A stretch of DNA of 5,084 nucleotides from contig JAIRSN010000153.1 of the NCBI GenBank assembly GCA_031255425.1, forward strand, positions 1 to 5,084. Reading direction: 5' to 3'. The notes under the pieces are model-generated. The model was given only the letters and a program-made list of their open reading frames with translations. It ran no database searches and had not been told where the DNA came from. A program made the position numbers and the translations under genes. The stretch comes from Dysgonamonadaceae bacterium (lineage in GTDB: Bacteria > Bacteroidota > Bacteroidia > Bacteroidales > Azobacteroidaceae). Numbering within the stretch: position 1 is the stretch's first letter; each line of letters opens with the position of its first letter. Positions 1 through 5,084 of this stretch are shown one piece after another.

Positions 1-2
1 AT

Positions 3-278
3 TTATTAGAAGTAAATGCTACCAATGTTTATTCAAAACCGGGTGTGGCTTCCGCCAATAAAGTAACGAAGCAAAATCAGCCGATCGGCTGGAGTACCCC
101 ACAAGGGGGAGTACTGAAAAACGCTATTCTTGAAGCCAATCCCACCATGGGAGAAGACCCCAAATACACGCTCGAGTACAGCCAGTCGTATGGGTTTGTC
201 GAAGAACTCGGCGGTGCCTTCAAGCATGTTACGGGCACGACGCCGAAACTGAGTTGGGAAGAAATAGAAATACAATAA
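3..278 (+). CDS. 3' end of an unrecognised gene (partial, 5' end outside window)
   Basis: The frame is open from base 3 to a TAA stop at 276-278, giving the last 91 residues of a protein whose start lies upstream of the window. A GTG at 45 could be read as a start, but the frame continues upstream without a stop, so an internal position is more likely. The visible segment is soluble-looking, has no membrane segment and no cysteine, and is rich in aromatic, Gly, Thr and Glu residues. It includes GWSTPQGG (about residues 29-36 of the fragment) and ends in WEEIEIQ. The alternating polar and hydrophobic pattern would suit the beta-rich end of a secreted or periplasmic protein, but that is a guess. 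I do not recognise the family. A strong hairpin follows the stop directly, so this is the last gene of its transcript and converges on the leftward muramidase gene. Confidence 0.7.
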   Translation, partial: LLEVNATNVYSKPGVASANKVTKQNQPIGWSTPQGGVLKNAILEANPTMGEDPKYTLEYSQSYGFVEELGGAFKHVTGTTPKLSWEEIEIQ

Positions 279-287
279 CGGGATGAT

Positions 288-323
288 TAGTCCTGAATAA
301 CCATTATAAGTTATTCAGGACTA
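288..323 (+). terminator. Strong hairpin, probable intrinsic terminator between convergent genes
   Basis: A perfect 14-base-pair stem (288-301 with 310-323, core AGTCCTGAATAAC / GTTATTCAGGACT) encloses an 8-base loop. It begins 9 bases after the stop of the rightward partial gene and is followed on the + strand by the T-rich stretch TTTATATT. The symmetric stem could also stop leftward transcription from the muramidase gene, but there is no T run on that side. Termination is inferred from position and structure. Confidence 0.75.
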
Positions 324-378
324 TTTATATTGAAAGCGCAAGTTACTTTCCAACCGGATTTAAGGTTCTTATTGCTTC

Positions 379-406
379 AAAAAAATAAAAACAGGCTTTT
401 GTTCTT
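379..406 (-). terminator. Weak candidate terminator of the muramidase gene
   Basis: Read leftward, a short AU-rich stem (AAGAACA with TGTTTTT, 7 pairs including one G-T) encloses a 6-base loop and is followed by an A and then seven T residues. It lies just past the TAA at 412-414. The T run is good but the stem is weak, so termination may instead occur at the stronger hairpin at 288-323. Confidence 0.3.
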
Positions 407-411
407 CCCTT

Positions 412-1581
412 TTATTTTTCGTCGTAAAGGAGATAAGGTTTCCGTTGCCGGCTGAATTTTTCGACGTCGGCTTGCCAGGCGGCTTTTATTTCCGTGGCCG
501 GTTTGCCGTCCAGTATCATCTTTTGAACGTAGTCGACGCCAATCAGGTTCCGGAAAAAAGGCGTGAAGATTTTTCCCCCTAAGTGACGAAAGGCGTCTAT
601 GATGTAGTTGAGGTTGAGTCCTTCCGCCCAAATCGTTTCGTCGGGAATCTGCCGCAGGTCGACGCCGAAACATTCGGTATCCCGGTAAGGCGGGTTCTTG
701 GCGCCCGGAATGCTCCGCGGTGTGAAGGAAAACGGGCAGGCTTTCATCTCCGGACTGCCGTAGACCTGAAAAGGGAAGGGTGTCCCCCGTCCCACGCTGA
801 GGGTTGTCCCTTCAAACAAACAGGTCGAGGGATAGAGGTACACGGATTTCATGTCCGGGAGGTTGGGCGACGGAGGCACCGGCAGTTGGTACCGGGTGGC
901 ATGGGTGTAGTTTTTGCACCGGATCACCTGCAACCGGCAAGTGCGTTGGGCGGGTAGCCACTTTTCGCCGTTTATCATCCCGGCAAGCTCTCCCAACGTC
1001 ATCCCGTGAACCACGGGGATGGGCAGGCAGCCGACGCCCGACCGGTATTTCATATCCAGGATCGGACCGTCGACATAAAACCCGTTGGGGTTGGGGCGGT
1101 CGAGGATAAGCACCGGCTTGTGGTTTTCCGCGCAGGCATCCATCAGTTTGTACAGGGATATATAATAGGTGTAAAACCGCAGCCCCACGTCCTGAATGTC
1201 TGCGACGACGAGGTCTATCTGCGACAGGATTCCGCGGTCCGGCTTCCCGGTCTTGCTTTTGTAGAGGGAATAGATCGGAATCCCGGTTGAAGGATCCCTG
1301 CCGTCAACGATTCGTTCGCCCGCGTCGGCGTCGCCCCGGAAGCCGTGTTCGGGCGCGAAGATGACCACGAGGTTAAACCCACACCGGCTTAACCGGTCGA
1401 CCAGATGCTCTTTCCCGATCGTTCCGGTGTGGTTGGTGAACAGGGCGATCCGTTTCCCCTCCAGCAACGGGAAGTATTCGGACTCGGATTCCGCCCCGGT
1501 GATTACCGGCAACGCGTCGTTTTCCGGCCGGACACCTGTCAGGCAAAAAAGGAATGCGATCAGGGGGAGAAGGGATTTCAT
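412..1581 (-). CDS. namZ: DUF1343 / NamZ-type exo-beta-N-acetylmuramidase, exported
   Basis: This 389-residue protein matches the DUF1343 family (glycoside hydrolase family 171). Its characterised member, Bacillus subtilis NamZ, removes MurNAc from the non-reducing end of peptidoglycan fragments. Family-typical blocks run in order: TNHTG (49-53), APEHGFRG (76-83), DIQDVGLRFYTYY (128-140), DRPNPNG (161-167), VHGMTLGEL (191-199), PPSPNLP (236-242) and the stretch YPSTCLFEGTTLSVGRG (250-266). Glu78 in PEHG is a candidate active-site acid; this is inferred from conservation. Residues 1-16 look like a signal peptide (Lys2, then a hydrophobic core), but no clear cleavage site is visible, and Cys13 is in a poor lipobox context (Phe before it). 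The product probably works in the periplasm. The ATG overlaps the nadK stop as ATGA, which fixes the start and suggests translational coupling. Full length for the family; sugar specificity was not tested. Confidence 0.88.
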   Translation of the reverse strand: MKSLLPLIAFLFCLTGVRPENDALPVITGAESESEYFPLLEGKRIALFTNHTGTIGKEHLVDRLSRCGFNLVVIFAPEHGFRGDADAGERIVDGRDPSTGIPIYSLYKSKTGKPDRGILSQIDLVVADIQDVGLRFYTYYISLYKLMDACAENHKPVLILDRPNPNGFYVDGPILDMKYRSGVGCLPIPVVHGMTLGELAGMINGEKWLPAQRTCRLQVIRCKNYTHATRYQLPVPPSPNLPDMKSVYLYPSTCLFEGTTLSVGRGTPFPFQVYGSPEMKACPFSFTPRSIPGAKNPPYRDTECFGVDLRQIPDETIWAEGLNLNYIIDAFRHLGGKIFTPFFRNLIGVDYVQKMILDGKPATEIKAAWQADVEKFSRQRKPYLLYDEK

Positions 1582-2504
1582 CCGGTGGGGTGTTTTCGGG
1601 CGTCCGTTCCCCAGAGCAGTTTTTTCCGCAGGGTATCGTAGAAATTCTGGTTGAAACGCTTGACGACTTTTATCGTAAAATCGGCTTTCTGTATCCGGAA
1701 CTCGCTTCCCGACGGGAAAACTTCCGACCGTCCGTCCAAAGACACCAGAAAGTTCCGGTTCCGCGATTCCACTTGCAGCCGGATCGTATAATCTTCCGGA
1801 ATCACCAGCGGACGCACATTCAACGAGTGGGGAGCCACCGGGCTCAACACGAAATTGCAGGACTGCGGCACGATGATCGGACCGTTTACGCTCAGGTTGT
1901 AGGCGGTCGATCCGGTCGGCGTTGCCAGCAGCAAGCCGTCGGCAAGGTATTCCGTCAGGAAAACATCATTCAGGTAGGTATAAATTGAAATCATGGAAGC
2001 CGTGTCCCGTTTCAGTACGGCAATTTCGTTCAACGCCGTGCGGCGCTGCTCCTGGGCGGAGGATTCCAACTGCAACAGGCTTTTTTCTTCCAGCCGGTAA
2101 TCGCCCCGGAAGACTTCTTCCAGCGTTTCGTTGATCTCCGAAACGCCGACGTCTGCTAGGAAACCCAGCCGCCCGGTGTTTATTCCCAGGATGGGGATAT
2201 TCCGTCGCCCGACCCACGCGGCGGTACGGAGAAACGTCCCGTCGCCACCCAAACTGAACACCATGTCCGGAAGGAAGTCCTCTCCGTCGATCACCCCGTC
2301 GATCCGGGGCGTAAAAGCGAACGTCCGGGAAAGGTAGTCCCGGAAACTTTTTTCGACCCACGTCTCCGTTCCTGTTTTTTCCAGGTAATCAAAAAGGCTT
2401 TTGATGAAACTCTGTTTTCCCGCCTGGTAATCGCTGCCGAACAGTCCGATCTTCCCGGGATTTGCGGCGGGAATTTTATTTATTAAGAAATCTTTGCTAA
2501 ACAT
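1578..2504 (-). CDS. nadK: NAD kinase (ATP-NAD kinase)
   Basis: This cytosolic enzyme phosphorylates NAD to NADP, the main source of NADP(H) for biosynthesis and redox defence. All family signatures are visible in the 308 residues. GGDGT (86-90) contains the catalytic Asp88 and follows the strand MVFSL. GINTGRLGFLAD (107-118) forms part of the nucleotide site. ALNEI (157-161) supplies the Asn-Glu pair that contacts NAD. LADGLLLATPTGSTAYNLS (187-205) is the NAD-binding core, and LDGR (256-259) comes near the end. The segment before the first strand (KIGLFGS, 18-24) is about 15 residues longer than I expect. No later Met offers an alternative start before residue 81, so ATG at 2504-2502 is kept. 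A Bacteroidetes-type promoter lies 40 to 70 bases upstream. The gene opens a leftward operon, and its TGA overlaps the start of the muramidase gene. No key residue is missing. Confidence 0.96.
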   Translation of the reverse strand: MFSKDFLINKIPAANPGKIGLFGSDYQAGKQSFIKSLFDYLEKTGTETWVEKSFRDYLSRTFAFTPRIDGVIDGEDFLPDMVFSLGGDGTFLRTAAWVGRRNIPILGINTGRLGFLADVGVSEINETLEEVFRGDYRLEEKSLLQLESSAQEQRRTALNEIAVLKRDTASMISIYTYLNDVFLTEYLADGLLLATPTGSTAYNLSVNGPIIVPQSCNFVLSPVAPHSLNVRPLVIPEDYTIRLQVESRNRNFLVSLDGRSEVFPSGSEFRIQKADFTIKVVKRFNQNFYDTLRKKLLWGTDARKHPTG

Positions 2505-2537
2505 TTTGTTATATTAAAGTAAAATAATTTACTTTTG
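2505..2537 (+). promoter_or_regulatory. Predicted Bacteroidetes promoter for the exbB operon
   Basis: TTTG at 2505-2508 and TACTTTTG at 2530-2537 match the Bacteroidetes primary sigma consensus (TTTG near -33, TAnnTTTG near -7) exactly, with 21 bases between them. The start of transcription should fall near 2542, giving a leader of about 32 bases before the exbB ATG. The upstream box touches the nadK start codon. The prediction rests on sequence match and position only. Confidence 0.55.
2516..2535. repeat. Inverted repeat AAAGTAAA-ATAA-TTTACTTT in the shared promoter region
   Basis: Two perfect 8-base arms (2516-2523 and 2528-2535) are separated by four bases. The right arm covers most of the predicted -7 box of the exbB promoter. 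The dyad could be an operator for a dimeric regulator, though AT-rich DNA produces such dyads by chance. Confidence 0.5.
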
Positions 2538-2543
2538 CGTTGT

Positions 2544-2574
2544 CAAAATTACTAAAAGTAAACAAGTAAACAAA
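2544..2574 (-). promoter_or_regulatory. Predicted Bacteroidetes promoter for nadK and the muramidase gene
   Basis: On the minus strand, TTTG (2574-2571) and TAATTTTG (2551-2544) match the Bacteroidetes promoter consensus exactly, with 19 bases between them. Transcription should begin near 2539, giving a leader of about 34 bases before the nadK ATG. The promoter points at the exbB promoter and overlaps its transcribed strand, so polymerase at one should block the other. The prediction rests on sequence match and position only. Confidence 0.5.
2557..2572 (+). repeat. Tandem repeat AGTAAACA x2 just upstream of exbB
   Basis: Two perfect 8-base copies (2557-2564 and 2565-2572) end two bases before the exbB start codon. 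The core AGTAAA is the same hexamer found in both arms of the nearby inverted repeat at 2516-2535. The repeat lies in the exbB leader, where A-rich sequence may also help ribosome binding in Bacteroidetes, and it overlaps the upstream box of the nadK promoter. Confidence 0.6.
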
Positions 2575-3291
2575 ATGAGTCTATTCCTTTTTATTCAAGA
2601 GGGGCTTGCAGAGGCGGCAACGCCCGCCCTCCCCGAAACAACAACGGTAAAAATAAACATCCTCGAACTCGCCCTCAAAGGGGGTTGGGTGATGATTCCG
2701 ATTGTGCTTTTATTTTTTATTGCCCTGGGGATTTTTATCGAACGAATGCTGGTTATCAACCAGGCGGCGAAAGAAGACGAATCGTTTATGGAACGTATCA
2801 AAGACTACGTTCACGAGGGAAATATCAAGTCGGCCGAAAAACTCTGCCAAAAAACGCAGACGCCTTATGCCCGGATGATTAACAAGGGCTTGCAGCGCCT
2901 GGGACGTCCGGCGAACGATATTTTAGCCGTCCTCGAAAACGTGGGAAGCATCGAAGTCGCCAAACTGGAAAAAGGATTTGCGTGGATTGCCACCACCGCC
3001 GCCATCGCGCCCATGCTCGGCTTTTTCGGAACCGTAACCGGGATGGTCCGCGCCTTTTTCGACATGGCAAATGCCGGAAGCAACGTCGATATTACCTTGC
3101 TTTCGTCCGGTATTTACGAAGCACTGGTGACTACCGTCGCCGGACTTTCCGTCGGAATCCCGGTGCTTTTCGCCTATAATTATTTAGTGGCGAAAGTGGA
3201 TGGCATTATTACCCAAATGGAATCCCGGACAATGGATTTTATGGATATATTGAACGAATCGGCAGGCGCTGCCCAATCACCGGAAAAATGA
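2575..3291 (+). CDS. exbB: MotA/TolQ/ExbB-family proton channel protein
   Basis: ExbB-type proteins form the pentameric inner-membrane proton channel that, with ExbD, powers TonB. The 238-residue protein has the family's three-helix plan: helix 1 at about 37-59 (GGWVMIPIVLLFFIALGIFI), a cytosolic domain at 60-134, helix 2 at about 136-161 and helix 3 at about 176-204. The channel signatures are IAPMLGFFGTVTGM (144-157, with the Pro, Gly and Thr residues conserved in TolQ/ExbB) and GIYEALVTTVAGLSVGIP (179-196, with Glu182-Ala183 and Thr187). The first 36 residues precede helix 1, as in other Bacteroidetes ExbB proteins, and should face the periplasm. ATG at 2575 is the first start in the frame, with only A-rich sequence upstream and no Shine-Dalgarno. 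It is the first gene of the operon, and its TGA overlaps the exbD ATG. TolQ is the alternative name; the TonB-like gene downstream favours ExbB. Confidence 0.93.
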   Translation: MSLFLFIQEGLAEAATPALPETTTVKINILELALKGGWVMIPIVLLFFIALGIFIERMLVINQAAKEDESFMERIKDYVHEGNIKSAEKLCQKTQTPYARMINKGLQRLGRPANDILAVLENVGSIEVAKLEKGFAWIATTAAIAPMLGFFGTVTGMVRAFFDMANAGSNVDITLLSSGIYEALVTTVAGLSVGIPVLFAYNYLVAKVDGIITQMESRTMDFMDILNESAGAAQSPEK

Positions 3292-3695
3292 GTATTAAAA
3301 GAATACGAAAAGCAAACGCCGGATTCAATATGGCTTCCATGACGGATATGATCTTTTTGCTGCTCATCTTCTTTATGATCACTTCTACCGTCGTTGTCCC
3401 GAATGCCATAAAGGTACTGCTGCCGCAAAGCTCCCAGCAGACATCCGCCAAACCCCTGTCGCGGGTTACGATCGACAAAAACCTGCATTATTATGTCGCC
3501 TTCGGCAACCAGAAGGAACGGCGCGTGAACTTCGAAGAAATCGTTCCTTTCCTGCAGGACAGCTACCGGCAAAACAGCGAAATGTATGTCGCCCTTTATG
3601 CCGACGAAACAATTCCCTATGCCGAAGTGGTGAAAATACTGGATATGGCAAACCGGAACAACTTTAAAATGATTTTGGTAACACGTCCCCAATAA
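3288..3695 (+). CDS. exbD: ExbD/TolR-family biopolymer transport protein
   Basis: ExbD sits inside the ExbB pentamer and couples proton flow to TonB. The 135-residue length is typical. A short basic cytosolic start (KRIRKA, 4-9) leads into the family motif FNMASMTDMIFLLLIFFMI (13-31). Asp20 lies at the start of the single membrane helix (about 19-37) and matches the essential proton-carrying Asp of ExbD/TolR. The periplasmic domain (about 45-135) contains the usual fold elements, with VTIDKN (60-65) and YVALYADETIPYAEVVKILDMA (100-121) resembling the conserved half of ExbD. The start ATG overlaps the exbB stop as ATGA, and the TAA is one base before the TonB-family ATG, so the three are very likely translated from one message. 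ExbD and TolR cannot be told apart from this sequence alone; the neighbours support ExbD. Confidence 0.93.
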   Translation: MSIKRIRKANAGFNMASMTDMIFLLLIFFMITSTVVVPNAIKVLLPQSSQQTSAKPLSRVTIDKNLHYYVAFGNQKERRVNFEEIVPFLQDSYRQNSEMYVALYADETIPYAEVVKILDMANRNNFKMILVTRPQ

Positions 3696-3696
3696 G

Positions 3697-4476
3697 ATGA
3701 AAGTGACGAAGGAACAAATATCGGGATTTACGGGATCAGCCATTTGCTGTCTGATTGTCGTCCTCATTCTTTCCTTTCTTTTCCTGCAAACCGAAATAAA
3801 TACGCAGGAAGAAGGCACTTTGGTCAATTTCGGAACCGTCGATTGGGCGGAGGGAACCGTTGAACCGAAACCGGAAACTGATTCCGGGCAGGTTCCCCGG
3901 GAAGAAAACATTCCGGATCCTGTAAAAACGCCTCCGGTAATCACCCAGAACACGGAACAAACCGCAGCCGTGGATGTTCCGGAGAAAAAAACGCCCGAAC
4001 GCGACAAGCAGCCTACGGAGCAGGAACGCCGCGAAGCAGCGGACATCGCCCGTAAAGAGGCCATTAACCGGCAGATGTCGGGTGCATTCGGCGCCGGAGA
4101 GACTGCCAAAGGAAACGAAGGAACCGCCAGTGCCGGCGCCGGGAACCAGGGCAGCACGCAAGGCAACGCTCCCGTCGGTTCGTACGCGGGGACGGGCGGC
4201 ATCGGAGATTTCGACCTGAGCGGGAGATCCCTGAGGGGCGGCGGCTTGCAACGCCCGTCTTACGAGGTGCAGGAGGAAGGAACGATTGCCGTGGAGATAA
4301 CGGTCGATTCCAAGGGAAACGTCATCCACGCGGAAATCCGCCTCAGGGGAACGAACATCGAAAACGCAAACATGCGGAAGGCCGCGCTGGACGCCGCCCG
4401 CAAAACGACGTTCAATGCCATTCGCGAAACGCAAAATCAAGTCGGCACAATTACTTACAGATACTCGTTGAAATAA
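3697..4476 (+). CDS. TonB-family energy transducer with atypical linker
   Basis: This 259-residue protein has the TonB/TolA plan: a short cytosolic start, one membrane helix (about 13-31), a long periplasmic linker (about 35-176) and a C-terminal TonB-like domain (about 177-259). In that domain, EGTIAVEITVDSKGNVIHAEI (194-214), a helix with AALDAARKTTFNA (229-241) and the final strand GTITYRYSLK (250-259) follow the TonB C-terminal pattern. The linker differs from the classical Glu-Pro/Lys-Pro type. It is acidic and Pro-rich at 52-108, charged and probably helical at 107-126, and Gly/Ala/Asn/Thr-rich at 129-170. The YP motif of E. coli TonB is not seen. The gene starts one base after exbD, so the product is the likely third part of that motor. 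A TolA-like role is the main alternative. I give no symbol because several TonB paralogues are usual in Bacteroidetes. Confidence 0.85.
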   Translation: MKVTKEQISGFTGSAICCLIVVLILSFLFLQTEINTQEEGTLVNFGTVDWAEGTVEPKPETDSGQVPREENIPDPVKTPPVITQNTEQTAAVDVPEKKTPERDKQPTEQERREAADIARKEAINRQMSGAFGAGETAKGNEGTASAGAGNQGSTQGNAPVGSYAGTGGIGDFDLSGRSLRGGGLQRPSYEVQEEGTIAVEITVDSKGNVIHAEIRLRGTNIENANMRKAALDAARKTTFNAIRETQNQVGTITYRYSLK

Positions 4477-4497
4477 TTTATAACCTGATATTTTTGT

Positions 4498-5046
4498 ATG
4501 AATGTATTTATTTTTTTAGCAGAAGGTTTCGAAGAAATCGAAGCCATCAGTACCATCGACATTTTACGCCGGGGGAATGTAGACGTCACGAGCGTATCCA
4601 TCACCGATACGGACGTCGTTACCGGCGCCCACCGGATTCCGGTGAAGGCGGACAAGTTGTTTTCGGAAGTTGATTATTCCGAAGGCGCGATGCTGGTATT
4701 GCCCGGAGGTATGCCCGGAGCCGGCAATCTGAACGGGCACATCGGCTTGCGGACGTTGCTCAAACAGTATGCGGCGGAGGGGAAGAAAATCGCCGCTATC
4801 TGTGCTGCGCCGCTGGTGTTGGGCAGTTTGGGTTTGTTGCAAGGCAAAAGAGCGACGGTTTATCCCGGCTTTGAAGTCACTTTGCAGGGCGCAAAGGTGG
4901 AAACCCTTCCGGTAGTGAAGGACGGAAACTTCATCACCGGACGCGGACCGGGTTTCGCCGCCGATTTCGGACTTGCTATCGTGGAGGAATTGCAGGGGAA
5001 ACGCAAAGCGGAAGAGGTGGCAGCCGGGATGCTGATCGAACGCTGA
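4498..5046 (+). CDS. DJ-1/PfpI-family protein (ThiJ-like)
   Basis: The 182 residues match the DJ-1 branch of the DJ-1/PfpI superfamily in length and fold pattern. The first strand and turn read VFIFLAEGFEEIEA (3-16), with Glu15 at the position of DJ-1 Glu18. LVLPGGMPGAGNL (66-78) is the conserved turn. IAAICAAPLVLG (98-109) is the nucleophile elbow, with Cys102 matching the oxidation-sensitive Cys106 of DJ-1. ITGRGPGFAADFGLAIVEEL (146-165) is the conserved end helix. Family members act as glyoxalases or deglycases, chaperones or redox sensors; the substrate here cannot be told, and the older label ThiJ is not supported as a thiamine function. ATG at 4498 begins 21 bases after the TonB-family stop and the next Met is at residue 65, so this start is secure. 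The gene is probably the last or a late member of the exb operon. The stop codon lies in a short tandem repeat. Confidence 0.92.
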   Translation: MNVFIFLAEGFEEIEAISTIDILRRGNVDVTSVSITDTDVVTGAHRIPVKADKLFSEVDYSEGAMLVLPGGMPGAGNLNGHIGLRTLLKQYAAEGKKIAAICAAPLVLGSLGLLQGKRATVYPGFEVTLQGAKVETLPVVKDGNFITGRGPGFAADFGLAIVEELQGKRKAEEVAAGMLIER

Positions 5047-5050
5047 TCGA
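5029..5050 (+). repeat. 11-base tandem repeat across the DJ-1 gene stop codon
   Basis: ATGCTGATCGA (5029-5039) is followed at once by ACGCTGATCGA (5040-5050), with 10 of 11 bases matching. Because 11 is not a multiple of three, the second copy is read in another frame and supplies the TGA stop at 5044-5046. It looks like a small slippage duplication, though chance cannot be excluded. Confidence 0.6.
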
Positions 5051-5084
5051 GATTCGGGGGATATTTGGGTTTTATATCGTGCCA

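Noticed and set aside
332..365. Short inverted matches (GAAAG/CTTTC, AACC/GGTT) between the convergent genes
   Set aside because: Arms of four or five bases are expected by chance and are not followed by a T run.
1554..1988. 144-codon open frame on the + strand opposite nadK
   Set aside because: It is antisense to conserved NAD kinase sequence. The translation is Arg/Gln/Val-rich without a family signature and there is no start context.
4089..4142. Repeated CGGCGCCGG palindromes inside the TonB-family gene
   Set aside because: Both copies lie in codons for the Gly/Ala-rich linker and are explained by low-complexity coding sequence.
3180..4202. 340-codon open frame on the minus strand opposite exbD and the TonB-family gene
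   Set aside because: It lies wholly antisense to genes with clear family motifs. Its translation is Pro/Ser/Cys/Val-rich with no recognisable domain, and it has no promoter or neighbour support. It is a by-product of codon use on the coding strand.
4467..4496. Possible promoter (GTTG, 18 bases, TATTTTTG) in front of the DJ-1 gene
   Set aside because: The -7 box matches TAnnTTTG, but the upstream box is imperfect and the predicted start of transcription would fall after the ATG at 4498. No later in-frame Met occurs before residue 65.
5047..5084. Start of a further gene at the right edge
   Set aside because: Only 38 bases remain after the DJ-1 stop, with no ATG and no clear signal, so nothing can be supported.

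Overview
The window looks like ordinary chromosomal DNA from a member of the Bacteroidales (Bacteroides, Parabacteroides, Dysgonomonas or a relative). Three things point there. The gene products have a Bacteroidetes flavour: a DUF1343/NamZ muramidase, a compact ExbB-ExbD-TonB motor operon and a DJ-1/ThiJ-like protein. None of the genes has a clear Shine-Dalgarno sequence, and start regions are A-rich. The only sizeable intergenic region upstream of genes carries exact matches to the Bacteroidetes promoter form (TTTG, then TAnnTTTG) on both strands. The genus assignment is an inference; no rRNA or other marker is present.

Layout. Bases 3-278 (+) are the 3' end of an unrecognised gene. A strong hairpin at 288-323 follows it and separates it from a leftward unit. 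That unit is nadK (2504 to 1578, NAD kinase) followed by a DUF1343/NamZ-type exo-N-acetylmuramidase gene (1581 to 412). The two are joined by a 4-base ATGA overlap. The 70-base gap at 2505-2574 is very AT-rich (13 G/C of 70) and is shared with a rightward unit. That unit is exbB (2575-3291), exbD (3288-3695), a TonB-family gene (3697-4476) and a DJ-1/PfpI-family gene (4498-5046). The first three are packed with a 4-base overlap and then a 1-base gap, so they are almost certainly one transcript. The DJ-1 gene follows after 21 bases and is probably co-transcribed.

How the genes work together. ExbB, ExbD and the TonB-like protein form an inner-membrane proton-driven motor that should pass energy across the periplasm to outer-membrane transporters. 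The muramidase acts on the same envelope compartment, probably trimming MurNAc from peptidoglycan fragments. NAD kinase (NADPH supply) and the DJ-1 protein (stress or quality-control family) are cytosolic. The two transcripts appear to start from promoters that overlap face to face in the small shared gap.

I found no mobile element, CRISPR array, RNA gene or obviously novel multi-gene system. The points most worth checking are the overlapping promoters with repeated AGTAAA motifs, the non-canonical TonB protein, and a near-perfect 11-base tandem repeat that creates the stop codon of the DJ-1 gene.
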